A stretch of DNA of 64,000 nt from Paenisporosarcina cavernae (lineage in GTDB: Bacteria; Bacillota; Bacilli; Bacillales_A; Planococcaceae). The stretch covers positions 136,501-200,500 of the forward strand of contig NZ_CP032418.1 of assembly GCF_003595195.1 (NCBI RefSeq), in the 5' to 3' direction. Position numbers and translations under genes: made by a program. The notes beneath the pieces were generated by a model that worked only from the letters and a program-made list of their open reading frames with translations, ran no database searches and was not told the DNA's origin. Below are positions 17,052-26,117 of this stretch, piece after piece (within the stretch, counting starts at the first letter, position 1; every line of letters begins with the position of its first letter).

Positions 17052-17453
17052 ATGACGGAATTATTTCATCTTGGTGCACATGCCATCATTCAAAACGAAG
17101 ATGGCAAGGTTTTATTACTTAAGCGTACTTATGGTAACAAGGGTTGGAGTCTCCCAGGTGGGGGAGTGGATTCTGGTGAATCGATGTATGACGCCTTATT
17201 ACGAGAATGTATAGAAGAGCTGAGTGTCGTAGTTGAGAACATCGTAATGACAGGAATCTACTATCATCCCAGCATACGGACGCATGCGGCAATTTTTACG
17301 TGTACATTAACAGAAAACGCGGCGATTCAATTGAGCGCAGAGCACTCGGAATATAAATGGGCAACGCTTGATGAACTAAGTAAAAGTCAGCGAATTCGCG
17401 TCCAAGATGCAACTTCTTTTTCAGGGAAAGTTTACTCCCGCGTATTTAAGTGA
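17052..17453 (+). CDS. Nudix hydrolase
   Basis: A 133-residue Nudix enzyme with the box GGGVDSGESMYDALLRECIEEL (about residues 37-58). The usual REXXEEXG reads RECIEELS: the catalytic glutamates are kept, but the terminal glycine is replaced. AGGAGG lies just before ATG 17052. It is divergent from the YdeI-like gene with an 83-base shared upstream region. The substrate cannot be inferred. A copy of the decamer TTCGGTGCGA (17455-17464) found elsewhere in the window lies right after its stop. Confidence 0.83.
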   Translation: MTELFHLGAHAIIQNEDGKVLLLKRTYGNKGWSLPGGGVDSGESMYDALLRECIEELSVVVENIVMTGIYYHPSIRTHAAIFTCTLTENAAIQLSAEHSEYKWATLDELSKSQRIRVQDATSFSGKVYSRVFK

Positions 17454-17622
17454 TTTCGGTGCGAAGTGTGATGGACAAAATCGCAGATAGAAACATACGG
17501 TAGGGAATTACACTAGAGAAACCTAGCTAAAAAATATCTTTATTTCAAACAAAATAAATGTAGATTATTGGAAATGAATCTTTATAATAAGATTAGGATG
17601 TTCGTTGAAAGGATGTGAAGAA

Positions 17623-18672
17623 GTGAAAAATTTTATCAAAACGGCGCACCATTCTGACCACGCGCTCGAAATTATTTTTTCTTCTTTGCGTTGGTTATTT
17701 TTAGTTATTGCAATTGCTGTTTTCTTATTTCAATATTCGCAAGACCCTAATCCCACAAAGGGGTTATTTTTCATTGGTCTTGTCCTATTTGGGATATTAT
17801 ATATGGGAATTTCGGAATTTTACTTGCGTGTGAGTGAAGAAGGTTCACAGCTGTATACGATTATGACAAAGGGTGGGCCATTTTTTGATTTTATCGCTTT
17901 TTCGGCACTTGTTCCGTTAACAGGAGGTATTGATAGTCCGCTTATTCCTGTTTCGTATTTAATCATTTTACATATTACGGTGTATTGGAAGCTGTACGGT
18001 GGACTTCTTTCAGCTATTTCGTTTGCTGCTGTCTACACGATTATGTTTTTTGTGGAAAAAGGAAGCGCTCTAACAAGTGCGTTGTTTGTAGAATTTGCAT
18101 GTACCGTTTTGTTCCTATTGCTGATTGGTAGTCTTGGTGGACTAATTGTCTCGCGTGAAAGAAAATTATATATCGATAAAAATGCTCTGACAGAAGCGGC
18201 AAATCGAGATTATTTGACTGACTTATTGAATTACCGCGCATTTCAACAAACCTTGATTGATCAACAATCGAGTTGTCAGGAATTTTACTTAGTTCTAGCA
18301 GATATCGATCATTTTAAACCTGTGAATGATACATATGGTCACGTCATCGGTGACAAAGTGTTACGACGAATTGCTGCGCTTATTGCTTCCATTGTTCCGA
18401 AGCATCGAGGGAAAGTCTTCCGATACGGCGGGGAAGAGTTCGCTATTTTGCTTGACGGATTATCGGATGAGGAAGTTCAAGCTTTACTCATGGAAGTAAA
18501 AGAATCGATTGCTTCGCAAAGTTTCCACTACGATGAGCAAACGTTTTCGATCACACTTAGCTTTGGGGTGTCTAAATGCAGTGGGGAATCGTGTGAAGAA
18601 TTCGTGAAAAAAGTCGATAAATTGTTGTATCAAGCGAAGGCAGAAGGACGAAATCGCATTGTCTTTTCGTAA
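17623..18672 (+). CDS. Membrane-bound diguanylate cyclase (GGDEF)
   Basis: A 349-residue protein. Five or six membrane helices fill about residues 20-175, then a GGDEF domain (about 185-345) carries the substrate-binding IDHFKPVNDTYGH and the active-site GGEEF motif, indicating synthesis of cyclic di-GMP from two GTP. The RxxD inhibitory site expected five residues before GGEEF is absent (KHRG is there), so product feedback through that site is unlikely. GTG 17623 is chosen, with AAAGGA upstream; TTG 17605 is an alternative. A weak promoter (TAGATT 17561, TATAAT 17583) precedes it. It may oppose the HD-GYP protein at 467-1558. Confidence 0.86.
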   Translation: MKNFIKTAHHSDHALEIIFSSLRWLFLVIAIAVFLFQYSQDPNPTKGLFFIGLVLFGILYMGISEFYLRVSEEGSQLYTIMTKGGPFFDFIAFSALVPLTGGIDSPLIPVSYLIILHITVYWKLYGGLLSAISFAAVYTIMFFVEKGSALTSALFVEFACTVLFLLLIGSLGGLIVSRERKLYIDKNALTEAANRDYLTDLLNYRAFQQTLIDQQSSCQEFYLVLADIDHFKPVNDTYGHVIGDKVLRRIAALIASIVPKHRGKVFRYGGEEFAILLDGLSDEEVQALLMEVKESIASQSFHYDEQTFSITLSFGVSKCSGESCEEFVKKVDKLLYQAKAEGRNRIVFS

Positions 18673-18763
18673 TCTGAACGTAGCGACGAGTGTTTCATTG
18701 CCCAAAAAAGGGTCGAATTATTGTGTGTTTTGGATGGTGAAATGAAGTGAATAGAGATTTTTT

Positions 18764-18800
18764 GCCCACGATTTACATCTTTCGTGGGCTTTTCGCTTTT
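18764..18800 (+). terminator. Rho-independent terminator
   Basis: GCCCACGA (18764-18771) pairs with TCGTGGGC (18782-18789), followed by TTTTCGCTTTT. It lies between the diguanylate cyclase and mqo. Confidence 0.83.
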
Positions 18801-18895
18801 CAGGCTTGTCAAATGGTTTATACTATATAGGTAGAGTTTTTTTGCTAATTCAGTTTTGTATAGATAAATCGAAGTTTAAGGTGAGGAAGGTTACG

Positions 18896-20389
18896 ATGAG
18901 TAAAAGTCAAAAAGAAATGGAAATCGTGTTAATCGGTGCTGGTATTATGAGTGCAACGCTTGGGACGATTTTAAAAGAGTTAGTTCCAACGTGTTCGATT
19001 ACGGTGTATGAGAAGTTGGATCAACCTGGTGAAGAGAGTTCGAATGAGTGGAATAATGCCGGGACAGGGCATGCTGCGCTTTGTGAGTTGAACTATACGA
19101 ACGAGTTGCCGGATGGCACGATGGATATTTCCAAAGCGATTAATGTGAATGAACAATTCCAAGTGTCGATGCAGTTTTGGTCGCATTTAGTGAAAAACGG
19201 AATTTTGTCCAATCCCGATAAATTCATCCAGCCGTTACCGCATATGAGCTTGGTAATGGGAGACGATGATGTGGCGTTTCTAAAAAAACGCTTTGCTGCA
19301 ATGACGGCTAATCCATTGTTTAAAGGAATGGAGTTTTCAGAGGATCCAGCGACGTTGATGGAGTGGATTCCGCTTATTATGCAAAATCGTGAGCTGAATG
19401 AAGCAGTTGCGGCGACGAAAATCGATACTGGTACGGACGTAAACTTTGGTGAGTTGACGCGTATGTTGTTCGATCACTTACAGTCAAAAGGTGTGAACGT
19501 TCACTACAATACGAAGGTGGAAAATGTTTCTCGCACGAAAGAAGGCGACTGGGAGCTGAAGGTGCGTAATCGTTTTAGCGATCAAGTTGAAAAGCATCCA
19601 GCGAAGTTTGTCTTTATCGGCGGCGGAGGCGGAAGTCTTCATTTATTGCAAAAAACAGGAATTCCGGAAAGTAAGCAAGTAGGAGGATTCCCTGTTAGCG
19701 GAATTTTCATGGTATGTACGAATCCGGAAATCATCGCGCAACACCATGCAAAAGTGTATGGAAAAGCGAAAGTAGGGGCACCACCGATGTCGGTTCCTCA
19801 TTTAGATACACGATTCATCGAAGGAAAAAAATCGTTATTATTTGGACCGTTTGCTGGCTTCACACCGAAGTTTTTGAAAACAGGTTCGATGATGGACTTA
19901 ATTACTTCTGTGAAACCTAACAACGTGGGAACAATGTTAGCAGCTGGTGCGAAAAATATGTCGTTAACGAAGTATTTAATCGAGCAGTTACTATTAACGA
20001 AAGAACAACGCATGGAAGAATTGCGTGAGTTCATCCCACATGCAGAAAGTGATGACTGGGATTTCGTCGTAGCAGGTCAACGTGTACAAGTCATCAAAGA
20101 CACGGAAGCTGGCGGAAAAGGAACACTTCAATTTGGAACAGAAGTTATTACGTCTGAAGACGGTTCTGTTGCAGCGTTACTAGGAGCTTCTCCTGGTGCG
20201 TCAACTGCTGTGCATGTTATGTTGCAAGTAATCGCCAAGTGCTTCCCAGAACGTATGAGTGAATGGGAGCCGAAGATTAAAGAAATGGTACCATCTTACG
20301 GATTACGATTGATGGATCATCCAGAACTATTAAAAGAAATTCACGCTTCAACAGCGGAAGTGTTGTTAAGTGGCGAAAAAGTAGAATAA
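18896..20389 (+). CDS. mqo: Malate:quinone oxidoreductase
   Basis: A 497-residue FAD-dependent, membrane-associated enzyme that oxidises malate to oxaloacetate and passes electrons to the quinone pool. The N-terminal dinucleotide-binding loop [13 protein letters not shown] is followed by [23 protein letters not shown], a hallmark of Mqo, and later by [21 protein letters not shown] and [13 protein letters not shown]. Length fits the family (about 490-500). ATG 18896 follows GAGGAAGG; a longer upstream frame lacks a ribosome site. It is monocistronic, with terminators on both sides. Confidence 0.95.
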   Translation: MSKSQKEMEIVLIGAGIMSATLGTILKELVPTCSITVYEKLDQPGEESSNEWNNAGTGHAALCELNYTNELPDGTMDISKAINVNEQFQVSMQFWSHLVKNGILSNPDKFIQPLPHMSLVMGDDDVAFLKKRFAAMTANPLFKGMEFSEDPATLMEWIPLIMQNRELNEAVAATKIDTGTDVNFGELTRMLFDHLQSKGVNVHYNTKVENVSRTKEGDWELKVRNRFSDQVEKHPAKFVFIGGGGGSLHLLQKTGIPESKQVGGFPVSGIFMVCTNPEIIAQHHAKVYGKAKVGAPPMSVPHLDTRFIEGKKSLLFGPFAGFTPKFLKTGSMMDLITSVKPNNVGTMLAAGAKNMSLTKYLIEQLLLTKEQRMEELREFIPHAESDDWDFVVAGQRVQVIKDTEAGGKGTLQFGTEVITSEDGSVAALLGASPGASTAVHVMLQVIAKCFPERMSEWEPKIKEMVPSYGLRLMDHPELLKEIHASTAEVLLSGEKVE

Positions 20390-20395
20390 CAAGTA

Positions 20396-20430
20396 GAGCC
20401 TCGTTCTAGAAATAGAGCGGGGCTTTTTTG
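20396..20430 (+). terminator. Terminator after mqo
   Basis: AGCCTCGTTCT (20397-20407) pairs, with G-U pairs, with AGAGCGGGGCT (20414-20424), followed by TTTTTT. Confidence 0.83.
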
Positions 20431-20445
20431 TTTGGCGGGAGTAAG

Positions 20446-20473
20446 GTGGTGGCTGCGGATTTGTGGTGGCTGC
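20446..20473. repeat. Short direct repeat downstream of mqo
   Basis: GTGGTGGCTGC occurs at 20446-20456 and again at 20463-20473, seventeen bases apart, within an otherwise featureless 230-base intergenic stretch (20430-20658). I saw no gene there. Confidence 0.55.
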
Positions 20474-20658
20474 TAGAAATTTGATAAGTGACGAATAGAA
20501 AATTTGGGCGCACGGCTTTTAGATTTGTAAGGTATAAATGCTCCTTGGTGACAGGAAGCAAGGTGTCATGTAAAGAAAGTAAAGCATGTTGAAACGTAAG
20601 TGTCGTAAGTTCGTCTTTACATGTAGCACATAATTATTTACAAAAAGAGGCTGATTAC

Positions 20659-21033
20659 ATGAGTAGTATTGCATACACGATAGGGATGTCATTTATCATA
20701 GCTTTCCTATTTATTGGTTGTTTGTATGGGTCAACTATTCAATCGGAGACGTTATTTGCAGTTGGTGGGATGGTTGCTATTACTTTATATTTTTTAATAG
20801 GTATTCCTACACTACTGATTACTAAACACAAAACTAGAAGGTCAAGAATAAAATCGTATGTAATTTCAACTGCGATTGGTATTCTGATTTACTTTATCTT
20901 TTACAGTAAGATTGGTGAGTTGGATGTAAATGAAATTCTTCATCTTCTACTACCTTATAGTTTCATGGCAGGGAGTATCCTAGGGTTGTTTTATTTCCTT
21001 CCGATTGAACTTTATCGTTCTAAAAAGGACTAA
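20659..21033 (+). CDS. Four-helix membrane protein, unknown
   Basis: A 124-residue hydrophobic protein with four predicted membrane segments (about 5-25, 33-55, 68-87, 95-115) and a basic cytoplasmic loop KHKTRRSRIK between helices 2 and 3. An AGAGG ribosome site precedes ATG 20659. I do not recognise the family. It converges on a DUF3784-like membrane protein gene and lies in a cluster of four small, poorly characterised genes (20.6-22.7 kb). Confidence 0.6.
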   Translation: MSSIAYTIGMSFIIAFLFIGCLYGSTIQSETLFAVGGMVAITLYFLIGIPTLLITKHKTRRSRIKSYVISTAIGILIYFIFYSKIGELDVNEILHLLLPYSFMAGSILGLFYFLPIELYRSKKD

Positions 21034-21058
21034 TATGTAGTAGAACCTATCATTAGTT

Positions 21059-21349
21059 TTATTGACGCTCCCCAACATTTACTTTGATCAGAAACCCAAT
21101 AGAAAGTATGGCAATTACAATAGCGTAAATAATTCCAACGAAGTCGCCGTAGGAGTCAATTAATAGCGACATTGCAAGAGTGAGTAGACCGATAATGAAA
21201 GTAAAAATACCTGCATCTCGTGCAAGTCTTTTCTTGTCCCCTATAAAATTTTCTTCATGATAACCAGCAAGTAGCCATAACTTTTGTTTTTTCCAAATGA
21301 AATAGCTTGCGAGAAAGAATAGTAAACTAAGTGCAATTCCAATGTACAT
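21059..21349 (-). CDS. DUF3784-like small membrane protein
   Basis: A 96-residue protein with three membrane segments: residues 1-18, a second after the short loop KKQKLWLLAGYHEENF.GDKKRL, and a third at the C-terminus. The LLAGYHE...DKKRLARD block between helices 1 and 2 is characteristic of DUF3784 proteins (function unknown). A GGAGGT site nine bases before ATG 21349 identifies the start; the frame extends eleven residues further upstream, but that stretch overlaps the ribosome site. The next minus-strand gene upstream is a 50-codon membrane peptide. Confidence 0.7.
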   Translation of the reverse strand: MYIGIALSLLFFLASYFIWKKQKLWLLAGYHEENFIGDKKRLARDAGIFTFIIGLLTLAMSLLIDSYGDFVGIIYAIVIAILSIGFLIKVNVGERQ

Positions 21350-21433
21350 TTTACGAGCACCTCCAGGTAAATGGTTGTCCATTACATACGATTTACTTGT
21401 GCAATGGTTTCAAATAAGTGGAAATGGACAGGA

Positions 21434-21586
21434 TTAAAAGCCTTTGAAAAATAAGTTCAAACAATAAATCAATATGATTGTAATACTAAGTATTAAAAGT
21501 GATATACGTTCCAGGTAAGTACCTTTTTTCGATTCCATTTTTTCTCGATAATGTTGTTGGATTTTCTGTTTGTCAGTTGAGTTCAT
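21434..21586 (-). CDS. 50-residue single-pass membrane peptide
   Basis: A short frame from ATG 21586 to TAA 21436-21434, with AAGGAG eight bases upstream. The product starts MNSTDKQKIQQHYREKMESK, a charged amphipathic stretch, and continues into one membrane helix (about residues 28-46) rich in Ile and Leu, ending FFKGF. The good ribosome site and clean charged/hydrophobic layout support a real gene. Family unknown. It lies 84 bases upstream of the DUF3784-like gene on the same strand and may share its transcript. Confidence 0.6.
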   Translation of the reverse strand: MNSTDKQKIQQHYREKMESKKGTYLERISLLILSITIILIYCLNLFFKGF

Positions 21587-21808
21587 GAAATTCTCCTTTG
21601 TGAAAGAAAGTCTGAATTAGTTGCTAGCGAATGAGGATTGTTCGGTAAATTAACTTCAATTATCTATCATTTTATCATATGAAAAGGAAATTATTTCAAG
21701 TTACTTTTATCAATAACATATATTAACCAATTGAGAGAGAGTATAATTTTCCCTAACTGGCAAAAAAACAGGAGCTTTCGATGTTGCAGTGGAATGGAGT
21801 GTTTTGCA

Positions 21809-22699
21809 ATGAAACCGACGGATGAACAACTTGCAATGTGGGGAAAGACGTTTGTTCCCCCTTTAGATATATTTTTTGTGAAGGAAGAAATAGTGAAGGA
21901 TTTAGCTTGTCACTTGGACCAAGTGTTATTGATGCCGAGAGAAGAGTTTAATGAGCATACATCTTACAAGCAGATTCTGTACGCGAATAGCTACGAGTAC
22001 TGGAATGTGTCAGAGGAAGGGACATTTGTAATCGTCGCTCACCCGGAGTGGGTAACTTCTTTGCCTCATGATGTGCTGGAAAAGTTGCTTCAACTTCAAA
22101 TTGAACTGGAACGAGGATTGGTGTATCCAATAGAAATTTTTGAGGATGTACACCTATTCCCTTTGGAATATATAGTGCGGTGGAAAGAGAAACAGTACGT
22201 TGTATTTCAAGGAAAAATGTGGTGTCAGCTGACTTCAGAGGTTAAAAACGCTGCTTTGTTAGCTATTGCAAATGAATGGGAAATAGTGACGGAGCAAGAC
22301 ATTACGATTGAGTTGCCAGATCATTTAAACAAGTATGCGAATACATATGCCACAACTGGCGGCAGCAATTGTTTGTCTTCCACTTTGTATGCTGTCAGGG
22401 GAGTTGAATGGAGGCTGCATGAATGGGTGCATCCAAGGACGTTTATCGCAGGGATTGTACGCGCGGGTTATGAACGTTTAAGTATGAATGAGGAACCTTA
22501 TCACTCAGGGGACATCATCGTTTGGGAGAATTCGGACGGAGTGGTGCAACATGCTTCTTATCATATCAAGGATGATTTGTTTTTTAACAAAAACGGGCAG
22601 ACCTTTTTTAATGCATGGAGAATTATTCGTGGAGAAGATTTGAGAAAAGTGTGGAGTGACTACGCGGCTGTGATTTATAGAAAAGTGGAGGGAAGTTAA
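21809..22699 (+). CDS. NlpC/P60-like (papain-fold) protein, putative
   Basis: A 296-residue protein without signal peptide. The first 170 residues are unfamiliar. The C-terminal part has TTGGSNCLSSTLYAV, then PRTFIAGI, GDIIVWENSDGVVQHASYHI: the order cysteine (C188) at a helix start, GDIIVW strand and histidine (H248) matches NlpC/P60-type cysteine peptidases or amidases. This is a pattern match only, and the protein may instead modify a small molecule or lipid as some permuted family members do. ATG 21809 follows GGAG (21796-21799); earlier in-frame starts exist. It is a single gene between unrelated neighbours. Confidence 0.55.
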   Translation: MKPTDEQLAMWGKTFVPPLDIFFVKEEIVKDLACHLDQVLLMPREEFNEHTSYKQILYANSYEYWNVSEEGTFVIVAHPEWVTSLPHDVLEKLLQLQIELERGLVYPIEIFEDVHLFPLEYIVRWKEKQYVVFQGKMWCQLTSEVKNAALLAIANEWEIVTEQDITIELPDHLNKYANTYATTGGSNCLSSTLYAVRGVEWRLHEWVHPRTFIAGIVRAGYERLSMNEEPYHSGDIIVWENSDGVVQHASYHIKDDLFFNKNGQTFFNAWRIIRGEDLRKVWSDYAAVIYRKVEGS

Positions 22700-22801
22700 A
22701 TAAGGTGACGATTTCGATCAAATCGCTTCCGTTATAACTAGAAAGTTGCACGATACAACCACCACTTTCTGCATTCATTCCAATAAAAAATCCTAAAAAT
22801 A

Positions 22802-22846
22802 AAGTGCCCCGACATTATTAAGCGCAACTAATAATGTGGGGGCACT
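22802..22846 (-). terminator. Terminator of the ECF S-component gene
   Basis: AGTGCCCC (22803-22810) pairs with GGGGCACT (22839-22846), and ACATTATTA with TAATAATGT extends the stem to 17 bp with one G-G mismatch. Read on the minus strand it is followed by TTTATTTTT. Confidence 0.83.
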
Positions 22847-22861
22847 ATGAATAAGTAAGAA

Positions 22862-23407
22862 TTACATTTTTTCAAAGAATTTAATGCGTTTTAGGATTGC
22901 TGCAACGGGTAGTGCAATGACGATTCCCACGGCATTTTGAAGTAGATTTCCTGGAATGGATGCAAGTGGCGCATACCAGTTTCCGTAAAGGATTCCTTCA
23001 CATACATAGTACACGGCAAGCATAACTGGTAGTCCCAAAATAATGCCGATTGTGTTGAAAACGATACTGTTTCCTTTGCGACCGTTTGCCCACGCGAAAC
23101 GACCAACGATGTAGCCTTGAAGTCCTCTGGCAATAAACGTAAATGGTGCCCAAAGAGTCCAACCTGATACTAAATCGAATAGTGCCATTCCGACTGCGCC
23201 AGCCATGGCGCCTTTTTTAGGTCCAAATAAAATCGATGCAAGGAATAACATTGCTGTTCCAAGGTGAACCAATCCGCCGTTTGATGCGAATGGTAAACGG
23301 ATGTTTAACATAAGCGTTGCGACGAATACAAGTGCGATAAGCATTGCTGTAATAATTAAATTGAACGTTCTCTTCCGAGTGGACGTGTAGCTCGCTGTAT
23401 TTTCCAT
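22862..23407 (-). CDS. ECF transporter S component (vitamin-type, substrate unknown)
   Basis: A 181-residue, roughly six-helix membrane protein with ECF S-component features: LVHLGTAMLFLASILFGPKKGAMAGAVGMALFDLVSGW and a following WAPFTFIARGLQGYIVG segment. S components capture a vitamin or related micronutrient and dock onto a shared EcfA-EcfA'-EcfT energizer encoded elsewhere. AGGGAC precedes ATG 23407. No known riboswitch is visible upstream; instead two TGTACCA heptamers (23444-23450 and 23514-23520) occur in the divergent promoter region. Substrate cannot be assigned. Confidence 0.82.
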   Translation of the reverse strand: MENTASYTSTRKRTFNLIITAMLIALVFVATLMLNIRLPFASNGGLVHLGTAMLFLASILFGPKKGAMAGAVGMALFDLVSGWTLWAPFTFIARGLQGYIVGRFAWANGRKGNSIVFNTIGIILGLPVMLAVYYVCEGILYGNWYAPLASIPGNLLQNAVGIVIALPVAAILKRIKFFEKM

Positions 23408-23556
23408 TTTATGTCCCTACTTTCGTGTAATTTCATTTCTTACTGTACCAAAGGTCTGGATATTTCAAAAGGTTCAGTTTTTCGAAATTTAGAGTGGTCA
23501 GAGAAAAATTGTTTGTACCATTTTTTTCTTGCATAGATTAAATGGAAGGAGGAATT

Positions 23557-24180
23557 ATGCTGCAAGAGAAATTACCAGTGGAAATTAAAGTGAAAAAGTT
23601 ATCGGATGGACCAGAGAAAGTGATTTACTTTCCGAGAGTGGTAGGCATGACGGACAGTTCGTTTCAGCGAACGATAAATGAATCTATTGAGCACCAAGTA
23701 CATCAAATGATCGCCACGCAAGAAACGAATATGTCCTCGCCAGTGGAAGAAATGGACGGTTATTTCGAAATCAAGAACAATCAATGTCAAGTACTGAGCT
23801 TGACCCAAACCAATTACACGTATCATCGACACGCGGCGCATGGTCTCACAATTTTGCGTTCACTCACGTTTGATTTAATAGAAAAACGAACGTGTACATT
23901 GCGCGATTTATTCAAGCCTGGAAGCAATTACGTGAAGCGTCTTTCTGATATTGTGCATCAGCAAATTAAAACACGCGACATTCCGCTCATTGAAGAATTT
24001 GATTCCATCAAACCAAACCAGTCCTACTATTTGGCAGACAAGTGTCTTGTGCTATATTTTCAAGTCTATGAGCTGACTGCCTATGTATATGGATTCCCAA
24101 TGTTTCCGATTTCCATCTATGAGGTGTCAGACATTATTCGGGAGGATGGACCACTAGGAAGATTATCGGAGAATAATTGA
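23557..24180 (+). CDS. DUF3298-containing protein
   Basis: A 207-residue protein built around a DUF4163/DUF3298 pair. The C-terminal HAAHGLTILRSLTFDLIEKRTCTLRDLFKPGSNYVKRLSDIV through GFPMFPISIYEV is typical of the module found in RsiV and PdaC. Unlike those extracytoplasmic proteins it has no signal peptide or membrane anchor, so it appears to be cytoplasmic. The start is ATG 23557, behind AGGAGG; the upstream ATG 23542 overlaps that site. It is divergent from the ECF S-component gene. Confidence 0.72.
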   Translation: MLQEKLPVEIKVKKLSDGPEKVIYFPRVVGMTDSSFQRTINESIEHQVHQMIATQETNMSSPVEEMDGYFEIKNNQCQVLSLTQTNYTYHRHAAHGLTILRSLTFDLIEKRTCTLRDLFKPGSNYVKRLSDIVHQQIKTRDIPLIEEFDSIKPNQSYYLADKCLVLYFQVYELTAYVYGFPMFPISIYEVSDIIREDGPLGRLSENN

Positions 24181-24255
24181 TGAAGAGGAAATGAGTGTGT
24201 TCGTAGTCATTAACAATGAAGAAAGTTATCATAAAAAATGACCCGAAATGAAAAG

Positions 24256-24300
24256 AAAACGATAAGCATCTCGTGCAGCCGAGTTGCTTATCGTTTTTTA
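24256..24300. terminator. Bidirectional terminator
   Basis: AACGATAAGCA (24258-24268) pairs perfectly with TGCTTATCGTT (24285-24295), with T/A runs on both flanks, between the converging DUF3298 and aspartyl protease genes. Confidence 0.9.
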
Positions 24301-24308
24301 TGATTTTC

Positions 24309-25397
24309 TTATTCAATGGAAAACGTACGATTCGGATAATCGATGATAAGTTTTTTGTTCTTCGCAGCATCTACTCCTAAAATGCCGTCTAGCGAAATGA
24401 ACTCCCCAAATTCACCAAGTGTTTCACGAATATTTTCAAGTAGTAGGCTAGTACTATTTGATAGAGTTAGCGACAGTTCCTCAAGAGTGTTAAGATTTCG
24501 TTCCGCAACATCACCTAAACCACCGGATACGCGTTTCTCGGTTTTTACGTGTAAGTGAGGCAGTTTAGATAAGATTCTTTTGTGAAAATGCGATTTGTTG
24601 GCACCTGTATCCAGTCCAAATAGAAGTGGAATGGAGTCCTCTGCTTGTAAATGGACAATTGGGGATCCACTGAAAAATAAATTTTGGTGTCTTTCTGTAG
24701 TAGGAATGGATTTCGCAAATGTCACCTCATTTTGGTGGAAATCGATTGTGAGGCAAAGGTGCTGCAAAATGTCCCAGCCGATTATTCCTTGGATTGTTTC
24801 TGACTCCTTCGTAATTGGATGTTCAAGTGTAACAATGGAATCGTCAAGCACTAGTGCAGCTTGATTTTGAACAGTGATAGCACCGATTTCAAACTCATCA
24901 ATCCACGCAAGATCCGTTTGAAATGACTGATTCGTAGAATTTTCGACGGAGAGAGCAGATCCAATCGAAATGGGCAATTTGCATTGTTCTGCCACTGATT
25001 TTGCAAGTACGGTCATCTCTGCTCCCGTATCCACCCAAAAACGCAAGTCCTGCCCGTTTAATCGGACATCGCAAGAAGCGCATCCAGAAATTGTTCGGTG
25101 TAGAGGAAGTGTTTCTTCATCCTGTGAGAAATCTAGCGAAAACGCGGGACGACTCGCATAGAATGCTGCTACATGACGGTTAGTGTGATCGATGGCTTCA
25201 TCTGCTAATAAGCCGAGGCGAACAATGTCATCCCATCTGCGCTCGGATAGGATTAATTGGAAAATAAGATTCGCGACTTCTCCATGGGTCTCAGGATCTG
25301 CAAGCGATCGTTTTTCTTGAAGGAATGAAATACTCTCTTCCACTCTTCCGGCGCAAATGAGTGCATGAATTTTCTCTTCTAATACTGTTTCCATCAT
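24309..25397 (-). CDS. Two-lobed retropepsin-like aspartyl protease
   Basis: A 362-residue cytoplasmic protein. A helical N-terminal region (1-85) precedes two clan AA units in tandem. Lobe 1 has the active-site triad FWVDTGAEMTVL (D123) and the hydrophobic-Gly motif GIIGWDIL (about 204-211). Lobe 2 has FGLDTGANKSHF (D263) and the matching DGILGVDAA near the C-terminus. Bacterial clan AA proteins usually carry one DTG and dimerise; here both halves are on one chain. Its start overlaps the metallohydrolase stop by four bases (ATGA), so it is the last gene of an MFS-metallohydrolase-protease operon. Its cleavage target is unknown. Confidence 0.82.
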   Translation of the reverse strand: MMETVLEEKIHALICAGRVEESISFLQEKRSLADPETHGEVANLIFQLILSERRWDDIVRLGLLADEAIDHTNRHVAAFYASRPAFSLDFSQDEETLPLHRTISGCASCDVRLNGQDLRFWVDTGAEMTVLAKSVAEQCKLPISIGSALSVENSTNQSFQTDLAWIDEFEIGAITVQNQAALVLDDSIVTLEHPITKESETIQGIIGWDILQHLCLTIDFHQNEVTFAKSIPTTERHQNLFFSGSPIVHLQAEDSIPLLFGLDTGANKSHFHKRILSKLPHLHVKTEKRVSGGLGDVAERNLNTLEELSLTLSNSTSLLLENIRETLGEFGEFISLDGILGVDAAKNKKLIIDYPNRTFSIE

Positions 25398-26104
25398 TCA
25401 AGTCCCCCTTCAGCCATTTTTTCGCCCACGTCGAGTAATTCTTGGAGAAATAAAGAAATATTTCCTACAAGTACGCAACCGTGACCTGTACATAAATAAT
25501 GCACATCATATGTAACAAGTTGACGCAAACCGTTTAGTAAATTCTGCAGGTAATCCCCTTTCACACTTCCACTTCGCATGTAGTCTAACCACGCTATACG
25601 GAGGTCTTGCCCTTCGCCGATGAACCCATCTTGTGATAAGGGGTCTCCAAAAAAGCATAGAAAATCTCCGGTGAATAACGCTTTTTCTGCTGAATGGTAA
25701 AACGCAACGGAACCTTTCGTGTGTGTTTCTACATGAATGACGTCCACCGTTTCTTGTATAAACGCGTCGTCAAATCCTGGAGTGAAAGAGGATGGAGAAT
25801 CGTATTCCATGGATTCGATTTCTTCTGGATGGATGAGCTTTTTCGCGTTTGGAAATAATATCGATCCTTGTACATGATCCTCATGCCCGTGTGTTGCTAA
25901 AAAGTACGTAACGTTTGATGCTTCTTTTCTGAGAGTGTTGATTGCGCCTTCAAACTCGTGCAAATGAATGTTTTTACAGCTATCGATGACGACGAGTTCT
26001 TTCTCTATTTGAAAGATGTAACTGTTATTCCACGTCTTCCATTCTGTATCCCAAATCGCGATTACAGAAAGTGTATCTGTGATTGGTTCTATGTAATTTC
26101 GCAT
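25394..26104 (-). CDS. MBL-fold metallo-hydrolase
   Basis: A 236-residue metallo-beta-lactamase-fold enzyme with the metal motif THGHEDHVQGS (HxHxDH), a further aspartate in LFTGDFLCFFGDP, and the late histidine of CTGHGC. The family contains thiolesterases, glyoxalase II, lactonases and others, and specificity cannot be fixed here. AAAGGAG precedes ATG 26104. It lies 13 bases after the MFS transporter and overlaps the aspartyl protease start, so the three genes are cotranscribed and translationally coupled. Confidence 0.84.
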   Translation of the reverse strand: MRNYIEPITDTLSVIAIWDTEWKTWNNSYIFQIEKELVVIDSCKNIHLHEFEGAINTLRKEASNVTYFLATHGHEDHVQGSILFPNAKKLIHPEEIESMEYDSPSSFTPGFDDAFIQETVDVIHVETHTKGSVAFYHSAEKALFTGDFLCFFGDPLSQDGFIGEGQDLRIAWLDYMRSGSVKGDYLQNLLNGLRQLVTYDVHYLCTGHGCVLVGNISLFLQELLDVGEKMAEGGLE

Positions 26105-26117
26105 AAATGTTCTCCTT

